Of a DNA stretch of 64,000 bases, positions 50,600-59,650 are shown one piece after another. This DNA comes from DATHZQ01 sp965216945 (GTDB lineage: Bacteria; Actinomycetota; Acidimicrobiia; Spongiisociales; UBA5794): NCBI GenBank assembly GCA_965216945.1, contig CBDCGU010000003.1, positions 3,038,001 to 3,102,000 of the forward strand, written 5' to 3'. Position numbers and translations under genes: made by a program. The notes below the pieces were generated by a model that was not told where the DNA came from, did not search any database, and saw only the letters and a list, made by a program, of their open reading frames with translations. The first letter of the stretch is position 1, and each line of letters starts with the position of its first letter.

Positions 50600-52513
50600 T
50601 CAGATGGGCGACACCCTTGCGGGTTTGGCCCCGCGGTACCAAGTCTCGAGCGTGAGGAGCTGCCAGATCTCCTTGGAGCGGTCCTCCGTGCCGGACCGGT
50701 CGGCTTCGACCATACGTCGAATGACTGCCGCATCGAGCACGCCATCGCCCACCAGCTCGCCGCCCAGCACGAGGTCGTCGACCATCGTCGACAGATCGCG
50801 GCGGATCCAGGCTCGAAGCGGGGCGCTGAACAGGCCCTTCGGCCGGTTGATGATCTCGTCCGGCACCCAGCCCGCGGCGGCGATCTTGAGCGGCACCTTG
50901 CCCTTGCGTCCGACGATCTTCTTGGAGCCCGGAATGGCGAAAGCCGCCTTGGCGACCTCGATGTCGACATACGGCACCCGCACCTCGGTCGAGGCGGCCA
51001 TGCTGGCGCGGTCGGTGTACGTGAGGTTGAGCCCGACGAGGAACATCTGGACATCGGTGTACGTCATGCGATTGATGTGATCGTCCGCCGGCCCATCCCA
51101 ATAGACGGCGGTGTGCTCAGCGGCAAGCTCGTCGACGACGCCACGGAGATCCGGGCCAACCAGGTCACGGAGCTCGCTGTCGCCGAACAGGCTGTAGCTG
51201 CCGTGGAAGCTGGCTGCCTCGTCACGACCGGCGAAGCTGATGAACCTCTTGGCCCAGCGGCTGTAGCGATAGCCACGGCGCTTGCCTGCTACCGGGAGTG
51301 CCGCAACCGCGGGTTCGACCAAGCTGCGTCGCATCCCACCGGGGATGCGACGATATCTGGCGGCAACCAGTGCGGCGAGGTGCTTGCGGTAGCCGGCGAA
51401 CAGCTCGTCTGCGCCCATGCCGGACAGCATGACCTTGATACCCGCCTCACGGGCGGCCTCGCAGATGATGAAGGTGTTGATCGCCGCAGCGTCGCCGATC
51501 GGCTCGTCGAGCATGCTCACCATGCGCGGCAACGTGTCGACGATGTCCGGGTTGATCTCGATCTCGTTGAGCGTGATGCCCAACTCGTCTGCGAATCTCC
51601 GCGCATAGGCGGCATCGTCGGGCATGGCCTCGAACTTCTGGTCCTCGTCGCGGAACGCGATCGTGTAAGCCTCTATGTCCGGTGCTTCGTCGGCAGCGAC
51701 CGCCGTCACGAGACTCGAGTCGAGCCCACCGCTGAGAAACGTGGCCACGGGCACATCGGACACCATGTGGGCGCGGATCGACGTCTCGATGATGTGCTCC
51801 AGCTCCGCTTGCGACGGCTCGGGTCCGGGGTCGGTGAGCAACTCCTCCTTGGCGTCCCAGTAGCAGCGGACGGTGTATCCGCCGTCAGGGGTCGCCTCGG
51901 CCCAGTGGCCCGCCGGCAGTCGCTCGACGCCGCGGAAGACACCGTGGCTCTCCGGAATCCAGTAGTACATCAAAGATGCGACCACGCCGCTGTAGTCGAT
52001 GCCGAGATCGGGCAACCCTGCCCGAATCGCCTTGATCTCCGATCCGAAGGCCACACCACCGTCACGGCGAGCGACGTACAGCGGCTTGATCCCGAGAGGA
52101 TCGCGGGCCAGGACCAGTGTGCCTGACTGCTCATCGAGGATGGCAAAGGCGAACATGCCGCGGAATCGACGCAACGAGCCAGGTCCCCAGTGGCGCCACG
52201 CCTTGGCGACGACCTCGGTGTCCGAGTTCGTGCCGAAGCGGTATCCGGCAGCCTCGAGATCGCGTCGCACCTCGTGGAAGTTGTAGATCTCGCCGTTGTA
52301 GACGACGGTCAACCCCTCGGTGCGAAAGGGCTGATTCGCCACTTCCCGGGGGTCGAGGATCGCAAGCCGCCGGTTGCCCAGCGCAGTGCCGTGCGGAGCT
52401 TCTGCAACGTGCAGGCCGGCCGCATCGGGGCCTCGATGGGCGATGGCTTCGAGCATCGACGGCGCCGCATCGAGCAGCGCCGGCAGACAGTAGATCCCCG
52501 CAATCCCACACAT
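50600..52513 (-). CDS. asnB: Asparagine synthase-like amidotransferase (AsnB/WbpS-like)
   Basis: A 637-aa class II glutamine amidotransferase. Cys2 in MCGIAGIYC is the glutaminase nucleophile; VYNGEIYNFHEVRRDLEAAG is the N-terminal nucleophile domain; FLSGGLDSSLVTAVAADEA is the ATP-pyrophosphatase loop of the synthetase domain. In a polysaccharide locus such proteins can amidate uronic acids, as WbpS does, rather than make asparagine. It is first in a four-gene minus-strand run with the oxidoreductase fusion, heparinase-like and dehydrogenase genes. Confidence 0.92.
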   Translation of the reverse strand: MCGIAGIYCLPALLDAAPSMLEAIAHRGPDAAGLHVAEAPHGTALGNRRLAILDPREVANQPFRTEGLTVVYNGEIYNFHEVRRDLEAAGYRFGTNSDTEVVAKAWRHWGPGSLRRFRGMFAFAILDEQSGTLVLARDPLGIKPLYVARRDGGVAFGSEIKAIRAGLPDLGIDYSGVVASLMYYWIPESHGVFRGVERLPAGHWAEATPDGGYTVRCYWDAKEELLTDPGPEPSQAELEHIIETSIRAHMVSDVPVATFLSGGLDSSLVTAVAADEAPDIEAYTIAFRDEDQKFEAMPDDAAYARRFADELGITLNEIEINPDIVDTLPRMVSMLDEPIGDAAAINTFIICEAAREAGIKVMLSGMGADELFAGYRKHLAALVAARYRRIPGGMRRSLVEPAVAALPVAGKRRGYRYSRWAKRFISFAGRDEAASFHGSYSLFGDSELRDLVGPDLRGVVDELAAEHTAVYWDGPADDHINRMTYTDVQMFLVGLNLTYTDRASMAASTEVRVPYVDIEVAKAAFAIPGSKKIVGRKGKVPLKIAAAGWVPDEIINRPKGLFSAPLRAWIRRDLSTMVDDLVLGGELVGDGVLDAAVIRRMVEADRSGTEDRSKEIWQLLTLETWYRGAKPARVSPI

Positions 52514-52666
52514 GGAGGCGAGCGTAGCGGCCGTTGCGGTCCATCAAGCCGCCATCGCCGTGGGGTCGGCTCGCCGGCGGCCCCGTCCCGCGTGGGTAGG
52601 CTGCAGGCCGCGAGGTGGAACCTGCACCGATGTGGTGGGGGACGCAGGGGGAACTCAGGGGAAGTC

Positions 52667-53521
52667 GTGAACGTACCGAATCTCTTCATCGTCGGACCGC
52701 CGCGGTCCGGCACGACGTCACTGATCGAGTGGCTTGCGGTGCATCCGGACATCGGACGTCCCCATCTCAAGGAACCCATGTTCCATGCGCCGGATCTCGC
52801 TACACCGCAGAGAGTCGCCGACCGTGCCGTCTATCTCGCCATGTACGACGAGCTCGAGGACGCCCGCTACTACGTGGATGCCACCCCGTGGTACCTGTAC
52901 TCGCAGAGGGCCGCTGCCTCCATTCACGACATGTCGCCCGACGCCCACATCCTCATCAATCTGCGCAACCCGGTGCAGGTACTCGCATCGCTCCACAGCC
53001 GGCATGTGCTCGTCGGGCTCGAGCCCGAGCCGGACTTCGCCACCGCGGTGTTCGATGGTCGGCGGCGGGACGACCCCGCAGAGTTCAGGCGATCTCTCGA
53101 CTACCTCGCCGTCGGCCGGTTCGGGGAGCAGGCGGCCCGTTTCGTGGAGTTGTTTCCCGAGGGCCGTGTCCACTTCATCTCCGTGAAGGACATGGCGCAG
53201 CGGCCTCGAGAGCGACATCTGGAGCTGCTGCAGGCACTCGGTGTCGAGGAGCGGCCGCTGGACGATTACGCCCGGTACAACGAAGCCCGCACCGTTTCGA
53301 ACCGATGGATGTCGTGGGCGGCGGCGCGGGTTGCCGGGCCCCGTCACTCCAGTCGTATACGTCGTGCGCTCGCGTCCCGAATCGCCCGGCGTGTCTCCGT
53401 GCCTGGCCGGGCGCCGCTCGATCTCGATGTGGCGAGGCGAATCACCCAGACGCTGCGAGCGGACATCGAGCTGCTCCAGCGAGTCTCCGGGCACGACCTG
53501 TCCGGCTGGTTGGAGCGCTGA
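52667..53521 (+). CDS. Sulfotransferase family protein
   Basis: A 284-aa PAPS-dependent sulfotransferase. The 5'-phosphosulfate loop is FIVGPPRSGTTSLIEWL (residues about 6-22) and the 3'-phosphate-binding segment ILINLRNPVQVLASLHSRHV is conserved; YVDATPWYLYS follows the usual catalytic region. GTG 52667 begins NVPNLFIVG. It would sulfate a carbohydrate acceptor, most likely the repeat unit made by this locus. It is divergent from asnB across a 153-bp gap. Confidence 0.88.
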   Translation: MNVPNLFIVGPPRSGTTSLIEWLAVHPDIGRPHLKEPMFHAPDLATPQRVADRAVYLAMYDELEDARYYVDATPWYLYSQRAAASIHDMSPDAHILINLRNPVQVLASLHSRHVLVGLEPEPDFATAVFDGRRRDDPAEFRRSLDYLAVGRFGEQAARFVELFPEGRVHFISVKDMAQRPRERHLELLQALGVEERPLDDYARYNEARTVSNRWMSWAAARVAGPRHSSRIRRALASRIARRVSVPGRAPLDLDVARRITQTLRADIELLQRVSGHDLSGWLER

Positions 53522-53552
53522 GCCGAGAGCAGACCGGCCGACCGCCTGCCGG

Positions 53553-54479
53553 TCAGTCGCTCGAGGTCCCTGCTCCGGCCATGGCTCGGGCCCGTCCGGC
53601 CGCAGCCGCCGTCAGTTCTTTGCCGAGTTGCGGGATCCAGTGGGAGGCACGCATCGCAGCGTATCTGGCGTATGCGCCGGCCACGGCGGTCCGATCTCGG
53701 GGTGACAGGTAGTCGCGATTCAGGATTTCCCAGAGGTAAGCCACCCTCCGCCAGTAGCCGAGCTCACCCTGCGTCGAGTCGACAGCAGTCATCCAGCCTC
53801 GCTTGTTCTCGACGTACTGCGACCGGCCGGCGTGCTCGCGATGGTGGAAGAGAACCTCGTCGACCCGCGCAAACCCGCCCAGGAGTGCGAGCTCGACGAG
53901 TGTCTGGCGGTCGGACCCGTACCACTCGCCGATGAGCCCGGTGCTCATCAGCTCGCGGCGTCGAATCAGCCCGTAGATGACCTGGTGCATCCGTGGGGCG
54001 GCCCAGAACTCGCGAAGCCTCCCCTGCGGTGTCGGATCGTCGAACACGGGGGATTGGATGGGTTCCCCGACCGTCCCGCCGTCGGCGTCGAGATGATCGA
54101 GAAGCGTGAAGCACAAGACGAAGCGTTTGGCGGCATCGGCGTCGAGGACGTCGACGCAGCGTTCGATGAATGTGCGCTCCAGGAGGTCGTCGTGGCCGCA
54201 CCACTTGAAGTACTCGCCGCGTGCCAGCTCGGCCACACGGTTGTGGTTGACGGCGGCTCCGAGGTTCTCTTCATGGCGGTAATACCGCACCCGGTCGTCG
54301 AACTCGGCCAGCTCCTGACACCGCTCGCTCGTTCCGTCCGTCGAGGCGTTGTCGCAGATGATGAACTCGAAGTCCTCGTACGTCTGTTCCATCACCGACG
54401 TGAGATGCGGTTCGAGAAGCTCACCCGCGTTGTAGACGGGCAGACCGATCGAAACACGCGGCGTCTGCTGGACCGGCAC
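53553..54479 (-). CDS. Glycosyltransferase family 2
   Basis: A 308-aa GT-A enzyme. RVSIGLPVYNAGELLEPHL, IICDNASTDGTSERCQEL and the metal-binding region KWCGHDDLLERTFIERC (HDD in place of DXD) are clear. GTG 54479 with a GGGGAGG ribosome site is preferred over the longer frame. It is convergent with the first sulfotransferase gene and is followed on its upstream side by the second sulfotransferase on the same strand, so the set probably decorates one glycan. Confidence 0.9.
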   Translation of the reverse strand: MPVQQTPRVSIGLPVYNAGELLEPHLTSVMEQTYEDFEFIICDNASTDGTSERCQELAEFDDRVRYYRHEENLGAAVNHNRVAELARGEYFKWCGHDDLLERTFIERCVDVLDADAAKRFVLCFTLLDHLDADGGTVGEPIQSPVFDDPTPQGRLREFWAAPRMHQVIYGLIRRRELMSTGLIGEWYGSDRQTLVELALLGGFARVDEVLFHHREHAGRSQYVENKRGWMTAVDSTQGELGYWRRVAYLWEILNRDYLSPRDRTAVAGAYARYAAMRASHWIPQLGKELTAAAAGRARAMAGAGTSSD

Positions 54480-54612
54480 GGCTGTCCGACCTCCCCTCTG
54501 GTTGTGTACCTCGGCGGACCACGGTCCGTCGGCCCCCACGGCCCGGAACCTTCCGGCTCGTGCGCCATTGTCCCAGCGCACTACACGATCCGTCAATGTT
54601 GCGGCCCGTGGC

Positions 54613-55491
54613 TCAGGTGCGCCAGCCGCCGAGGTCTCTCCCGATCAGATCTTGGAGCTCCTCGATCTCCGGCTGGTATACGGCGGCCAGTTTGCGCCGG
54701 CTCTCCTCGTCGATCGTGGGCCGGTCCAGGTTTCGATCTCGAAGTCGAGCTGCCAGGCGGTACGCCGATCTCGGGAGCAGCGGTTGGATGGCGCGCTTCA
54801 CCGGGTTGTCCTTGACGAGGAATGCGTGAACGGTACGGCTGCGGGGAACGCCCGACGGGTTGCTGCGCACGGTCGTGTCGGGCACGAAGCCGGCATCGAC
54901 CCCGACGAAGCCGTAGACGTCCTGGGTCAGCGCCACCGCATCCTCTGCCAGCTCGTCGTAGAGGTAGATGCGCAGGGCATCGCGGCCGAACAGATCGATG
55001 TAGGGCCGGAGCTGGCGGGCGTAGAGCCCGCGTCGCACGTAGTGGCCGAACTGCTCGCCGGCAGAGACCCGCGCATCCTCGAGCTCCAAGGCTGCAGCGA
55101 AGGACTCGGCGTGTTCCCGTTCGTTCCGCACGTGCAGCATGTAGTGGGAGAACGCACGGTCGATGGGATTCCGCAACACGGCAACGAGCTTGACGTCGGG
55201 GACCGCCTCGTGGATCCGTGGCGCCGCCACGTCGGCGTAGTACAAGTAGTTGTGGGAGGCTTCGCCACGCACCGCGAACCCTTTCCCGGCCGCAAACAGT
55301 GCCTCGTAGTCGGAGCGGTCGGTCACGCTGTGGGAAGCCTCGACCTCGATACCCGGCTCCCCGGCGAAGGCGAAGTAGTTGGGCTCCTTCGGCGTGCTCA
55401 TGAACACGTCGGGATGCTGGGCGAGCAGCTGGTACAGCGTCGACGTGCCGGAGCGCATCGCCCCGATCACGAGGCAGTTCGGAAGTGGCAT
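54613..55491 (-). CDS. Sulfotransferase family protein
   Basis: A 292-aa sulfotransferase of the heparan/HNK-type family. The PAPS loop CLVIGAMRSGTSTLYQLL is at the N-terminus, and KLVAVLRNPIDRAFSHYMLH holds the 3'-phosphate-binding Arg/Ser. STPKEPNYFAF supplies the conserved KEP motif with the catalytic-side Lys. ATG 55491 is chosen; the open frame upstream to 56184 is a shadow. It is only distantly similar to the sulfotransferase at 52667, so two different positions may be sulfated. Confidence 0.92.
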   Translation of the reverse strand: MPLPNCLVIGAMRSGTSTLYQLLAQHPDVFMSTPKEPNYFAFAGEPGIEVEASHSVTDRSDYEALFAAGKGFAVRGEASHNYLYYADVAAPRIHEAVPDVKLVAVLRNPIDRAFSHYMLHVRNEREHAESFAAALELEDARVSAGEQFGHYVRRGLYARQLRPYIDLFGRDALRIYLYDELAEDAVALTQDVYGFVGVDAGFVPDTTVRSNPSGVPRSRTVHAFLVKDNPVKRAIQPLLPRSAYRLAARLRDRNLDRPTIDEESRRKLAAVYQPEIEELQDLIGRDLGGWRT

Positions 55492-55744
55492 TGTCGGTCG
55501 GTCTCCGCACGATCGGTCTGGCGTTCCATCGTCGCACACGACGGTCGTTCCCCGATCGGCCCCTCGTCGCCCCCCGGGGGATGGTCCGGATGTTAGGGGG
55601 TGCGTCGCGGGACGCCGCCACGGCAGCCGGCCGCTCCATGGCCCCGGGGGAATCGGTGCACGAGCGGCGCCGTGGATAGGCTGGAGATGGCCATAGACTT
55701 CGCAGCCGGCTCGCATCCGAGGGAACGGAGAGGGGGAGCGAGCA

Positions 55745-57508
55745 GTGAAACGCCGGTCGAATATCTCTGCGATCGCCATCGCGCTGCTCGTCGTCGTGGT
55801 GGTGGCCGCCGCCTGCAGCGATGCTGGTGGTGGCGATGCGGGTTCCGCGGTCGCGGCACCCGGGTCCTCCGCAGAGGACGAGACCACGGGCTCGCGGGAA
55901 ACCCCGTCGCTGCGATCGCTCACGACGCTCGGCGACGGATCGAACGGCGAAGTGGCCACTCCACCCACCCGGGGCTGGATGGGGACGAACCTCGGTGTTG
56001 CGTCGAGCTTTGCGGAGTGGGCCTTCATCGACGCCTTCCGGTTCTCACGCAGCTGGGTGTCCGGTACGCCGGCCGGCGAGGGTCGCCAACCCGTCTGGAA
56101 CGACAAGCGGCAGCTCGACCTCGACGACGACGGCTGGGTGCGATCGCTGCTCCCGGACCAGGTGGCGAGGACCGCGATGCTCACGGGCCCGCTGCCGATC
56201 CGTCCTGCGGGGCGCTACATCGTGTTGTACGAGGGTCAGGGAACCATGCAGTACACCGGCGGGGCCTCGCTCGTGGAATCCGCACCGGGGCGCGACGTCA
56301 TCGACGTCGTGGAGACGGGAGAGATCGCCCTCAACATCACCGCGGTCGACCCCGATGACTACCTGCGCAACATCCGGGTGATCATGCCCGGCGGGGTCTA
56401 CGCAGACGACCCTGCGACGCTGGTGCTCGAGCCGGAGAGCGGGCGGAGCGACTACCTGTCGTTCGAAGAGCACTACGCCGACCTGGTGTTCCACCCCGAC
56501 TTCCTCGCAAGCCTCCAGGGGTATGCGTCCGTGCGCTACATGAACTGGATGCTCACCAACAACTCGACCGTCGCGGCCTGGGATGACCGGCCGTTGCCTT
56601 CCGACGCCCGCTGGACCATCGACGGCGTGCCGGTGGAGGTCATGGTCGACCTCGCCAACAAGTCCGGAACCGACCCCTGGTTCACGCTGCCGCACCTGGC
56701 GACCGACGAGTTCGTCCGGGAGTTCGCCGCCGTCGTGCGCGACCAACTCGACCCCCGTTTGACCCCGTACCTCGAGTACTCCAACGAGGTGTGGAACACC
56801 CAATTCGACCAGCACGAGTATTCCCGCCAGCAGGGTCTGGCCCTGGGCCTCGATGGTGACGAGTTCACCGCCGCCATCAAGTTCTACGGGCAACGCTCGG
56901 GGGAGGTTTTCGCCATCTGGGACGAGGTGTTTGCCGGTGCACGTGACTTCGTAGCCGTTGTCGGGAGCAAGACGAGCGATCCCGATGCCGTGTCTCGGGT
57001 GGCGTTGGACAGTGACAACGCAGTGGAACACGCCGATCTGCTGGCCATCGCCGGCTACTTCGGAGGCCGAGCCAACTGGCCGGCCAGCTGTGAGGAGATC
57101 GCAGGCATGTCGCTCGACGACTTCTTCGTGTACCTGGCAGAAGACGCGGTGCCACGGGCGCTCAACGGCATCGAGGCCCAGATCGAAGTCGCCGACGAGT
57201 ACGGGTTGGACATCGGCGTCTACGAGGGTGGGCAGCACCTGAGGGTGAACGGCTGCTCCGGAGATGACGCAAAGAAGGATTCCATCGGCGAGCTGTTCGA
57301 CGCCGCCAACCGCGACCCGCGAATGGGCGATATCTATCTCGACTTCTTTGCCGCAGTCGAGTTCGCCGGCATCGACCACTTCTCCCACTACACCAACACC
57401 GGGGCGTGGACCGGCTTTGGGAGGTTCGGGGCTCGGGAGCACCTGATGCAACCGCGCAGTGAAGCGCCCAAATACGACGCCATCCTCACCTACGCCGAGG
57501 GGGGCTGA
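55745..57508 (+). CDS. Large lipoprotein, glycoside-hydrolase-like or carbohydrate-binding
   Basis: A 587-aa lipoprotein (lipobox VVAAAC, then a Gly/Ser/Glu linker) starting at GTG 55745 after a GGAGAGGGG site. The mature part looks like a carbohydrate-active TIM barrel with RYMNWMLTNNST, DPWFTLPHLATDEFVREFA and YLEYSNEVWN, the last resembling the acid/base NE motif of clan A hydrolases. I have seen this SNEVWN type annotated as cellulose-binding proteins, but no specific family can be confirmed. It lies divergent from the second sulfotransferase and may act on the same surface glycan. Confidence 0.7.
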   Translation: MKRRSNISAIAIALLVVVVVAAACSDAGGGDAGSAVAAPGSSAEDETTGSRETPSLRSLTTLGDGSNGEVATPPTRGWMGTNLGVASSFAEWAFIDAFRFSRSWVSGTPAGEGRQPVWNDKRQLDLDDDGWVRSLLPDQVARTAMLTGPLPIRPAGRYIVLYEGQGTMQYTGGASLVESAPGRDVIDVVETGEIALNITAVDPDDYLRNIRVIMPGGVYADDPATLVLEPESGRSDYLSFEEHYADLVFHPDFLASLQGYASVRYMNWMLTNNSTVAAWDDRPLPSDARWTIDGVPVEVMVDLANKSGTDPWFTLPHLATDEFVREFAAVVRDQLDPRLTPYLEYSNEVWNTQFDQHEYSRQQGLALGLDGDEFTAAIKFYGQRSGEVFAIWDEVFAGARDFVAVVGSKTSDPDAVSRVALDSDNAVEHADLLAIAGYFGGRANWPASCEEIAGMSLDDFFVYLAEDAVPRALNGIEAQIEVADEYGLDIGVYEGGQHLRVNGCSGDDAKKDSIGELFDAANRDPRMGDIYLDFFAAVEFAGIDHFSHYTNTGAWTGFGRFGAREHLMQPRSEAPKYDAILTYAEGG

Positions 57509-57538
57509 GCGCCGAACGCACCTCTCCTCGGGGCCGTC

Positions 57539-58015
57539 TCAGCCGGCTGCGTTCCGCACCGATTCGGTGAGGACCACATACTCGAGGTTGTCGTCGAACT
57601 GGAACACGAGACAGGTTGCCGAGCGGTCGCCGGCATTCCAGCCCTCCTCCGACGGGGTGAAGGCATTGAGGAACCAGCGGGATGTGTCATACGGTTCGCC
57701 GACGTAGTCCTCGAACACCCCCCGGCACGCCTCCAACCCGTCCGCGAAGACCTGGGAGTCGCCGGGATATGCCTCGCCGTCGAGGGCCACGCTGCCGACC
57801 ACCTCGAGCTCGTGGGGCTCGTCACAACCGACCGGGTCGACCTGGGTGACCTGGTCGTCTTCCGGGGCTCGCAGGCAGTCGCCCGCCTCGAGTGAGGCGA
57901 CACTGCGGGCGTCGTCGAACGCAGCAGCGATCACGATGGCGCCCACCACGATGGCGAGCAGCAGCCCCAGCGTCGGCAGGGCCCCGGGCCACGACTTCGA
58001 AGGCTCAGCGGCCAT
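57539..58015 (-). CDS. Septum-formation-family membrane-anchored protein
   Basis: A 158-aa protein with an N-terminal transmembrane anchor (GALPTLGLLLAIVVGAIVIAAAF) and an extracellular domain with the family's Cys pattern: GDCLRAP, GCDEPHELEVVG, ACRGVFEDYVGEPYDTS, and TPSEEGWNAGDRSATCLVFQ. This actinobacterial domain is named after a presumed role in septum formation. It overlaps the next upstream gene by 11 bp and is its paralogue. Confidence 0.82.
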   Translation of the reverse strand: MAAEPSKSWPGALPTLGLLLAIVVGAIVIAAAFDDARSVASLEAGDCLRAPEDDQVTQVDPVGCDEPHELEVVGSVALDGEAYPGDSQVFADGLEACRGVFEDYVGEPYDTSRWFLNAFTPSEEGWNAGDRSATCLVFQFDDNLEYVVLTESVRNAAG

Positions 58016-58868
58016 CGCCGCGGGCCGACGTGGTGACCCGCAGGATCTCATCCTCGTTGGCGTACTGGAAGACGAGACAGGTGGCGCGGCGATCGCCCTC
58101 GGCCCATCCCGCCACGGTGGGGGTGAAGGTGTGGAGCCACCAGATCGACGTGTCATAGGACGTGCCGACGTAGGTCTCGAACTCGGCGATGCATGCCCCG
58201 ATGGCCCGGTCATAGAGGGCATCCTCTCCGGGGAAGTCGGAGCCGGTCAGCAGAACCGTTCCGATCACCTCGAAGTCGTGAGGCTCGTTGCACGAGACGG
58301 TGTCGACCTCGAAGAAGACGTCGGTTGCGGGCTGTTGGAGGCACGTTCCTGGCTCGAGGCCTTCGATCGATACCTCAGCCGGTGCGACCTCGACATCCGC
58401 GGTCGGCGTCGCCGGCGCCGGTGGAGAAGACGGCTCCTCCTCACCGAAGAACACACCGATGGCTGCGAGGGCCAGCACCACGGATATTGCTACACCGACC
58501 AGCTTTCGCAACGCCGCCAGGCCCGCGCCCCGCACCGCTTCGGGCTCGACCGGGCTGCGGCTCGGCGGTACGCGTCGGATGCGCTCGGCAACGGGTTCGT
58601 CTGCAGGCTGCGGTCGGGGTTGCGCCTGTGACGCCTTCGGGCGGCGTGGGAAAGTGTCGGGGATGAGGTCGAGCGGCGATGGCGCAGCGCCGTCCTCGTC
58701 CTCCCGGGAGCTCGGTGGCCGAGGGTCCACGTGGCGCTCCATGTTCTCGGAGGGCTCGGAGATGTCGAGATGAGCGCGCGCTTTGGCAACGAGGTCCTCG
58801 GAGGCGATCGACTCGCGCGCCTGGCGAATCAGGTCCTCCGAGCTGAAGCCGCCACCGCGGTCGGTCAC
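58005..58868 (-). CDS. Septum-formation-family protein with long cytosolic N-terminus
   Basis: A 287-aa protein. A charged, Pro-rich cytosolic segment (residues 1-120) precedes one transmembrane helix (LVGVAISVVLALAAIGVFF). An extracellular domain with the same Cys pattern as its neighbour follows: GTCLQQP, SCNEPHDFEVIG, ACIAEFETYVGTSYDTS and TPTVAGWAEGDRRATCLVFQ. The two are clearly tandem duplicates, differing in the added N-terminus. It is co-transcribed with the shorter copy (11-bp overlap). Confidence 0.82.
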   Translation of the reverse strand: MTDRGGGFSSEDLIRQARESIASEDLVAKARAHLDISEPSENMERHVDPRPPSSREDEDGAAPSPLDLIPDTFPRRPKASQAQPRPQPADEPVAERIRRVPPSRSPVEPEAVRGAGLAALRKLVGVAISVVLALAAIGVFFGEEEPSSPPAPATPTADVEVAPAEVSIEGLEPGTCLQQPATDVFFEVDTVSCNEPHDFEVIGTVLLTGSDFPGEDALYDRAIGACIAEFETYVGTSYDTSIWWLHTFTPTVAGWAEGDRRATCLVFQYANEDEILRVTTSARGDGR

Positions 58869-58878
58869 GATGCCTCGA

Positions 58879-59598
58879 TCACGTCTGCCCGTACACCGGG
58901 ATCGTCGCCCCGTTGATGACGCCGGAGCCCGGGCTTGCGAGGAACTCGAGCACCGTGGCGATGTCGGCCGGCTTCGGCCAGTGCACGTAGTCGGCGTACG
59001 GCAGGGCGGCCCGTGTGTCCTCGGTGTCGATCACCGACGGCATGACGGCGTTGGCAGTGACCTGGGTTCCGGCCAGCTCGTTGGCCAGCGTCTTCATCAA
59101 TGCCACCACTCCGGCCTTGGCGACGTTGAATGCGGCCTGGCCGGCCGGCGTATCGACGGCATCGCGACTGCCGACGGCGATCAGGCGGCCCCAACCTGCA
59201 GCCAAGGCGTACGGGACGGCGGCCCGCATCGTGTAGAACGCCGAGCGCAGATTGAGGTCGAGCATGCGGTCGAAGCGCACGTCGTCGGTCTCGCCGACGT
59301 CCCGGCCCCCCGCCCAACCGCCGACCAGCGAATAGACGACGTTGATGTGCCCCATCGCCTCGGCCGTCTCCTTCATGAAGCGGTTGACCGCTTCCGGGTC
59401 CGTGCAGTCGACCCGTCGCAGCAGCGTCTCGTCGTCGTCGAGATCCACGAGGTCTTCGAGCTGGCGGGCCTCGTCGGGGACGAGGTACGTGATGGCCAAT
59501 CGAAAGTTGCGGCGCAGCAGCAGCGGGACCAGCGCCCTTCCCAGGGCTCCGGTACCTCCGGTTACGACTGCGACCTGCTGATCGTGCACGAGGCCCAC
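58879..59598 (-). CDS. Short-chain dehydrogenase/reductase with Phe in place of catalytic Tyr
   Basis: A 239-aa SDR fold. The cofactor motif VTGGTGALG (TGxxxGxG type) is at residues 13-20, and the active-site Ser is S144 in AVGSRDAVD. The position of the catalytic Tyr (13 residues on) is Phe157 in AAFNVAKAG, with the Lys161 intact. Loss of the Tyr hydroxyl should abolish or greatly change reductase activity, so it may be a binding protein or use another mechanism. The start is ATG 59598 or close by. It lies 10 bp from the septum-formation gene. Confidence 0.88.
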   Translation of the reverse strand: MGLVHDQQVAVVTGGTGALGRALVPLLLRRNFRLAITYLVPDEARQLEDLVDLDDDETLLRRVDCTDPEAVNRFMKETAEAMGHINVVYSLVGGWAGGRDVGETDDVRFDRMLDLNLRSAFYTMRAAVPYALAAGWGRLIAVGSRDAVDTPAGQAAFNVAKAGVVALMKTLANELAGTQVTANAVMPSVIDTEDTRAALPYADYVHWPKPADIATVLEFLASPGSGVINGATIPVYGQT

Positions 59599-59650
59599 GA
59601 TAGCCCTCCCCAGGGCTCATCCCATGGGTCGTCCGCCCACAATGGAGGCG

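Noticed and set aside
48382..51054. 890-codon version of the two-domain oxidoreductase
   Set aside because: The extra 163 N-terminal codons overlap asnB in another frame and are Arg/Ser-rich; the family N-terminus begins at GTG 50565.
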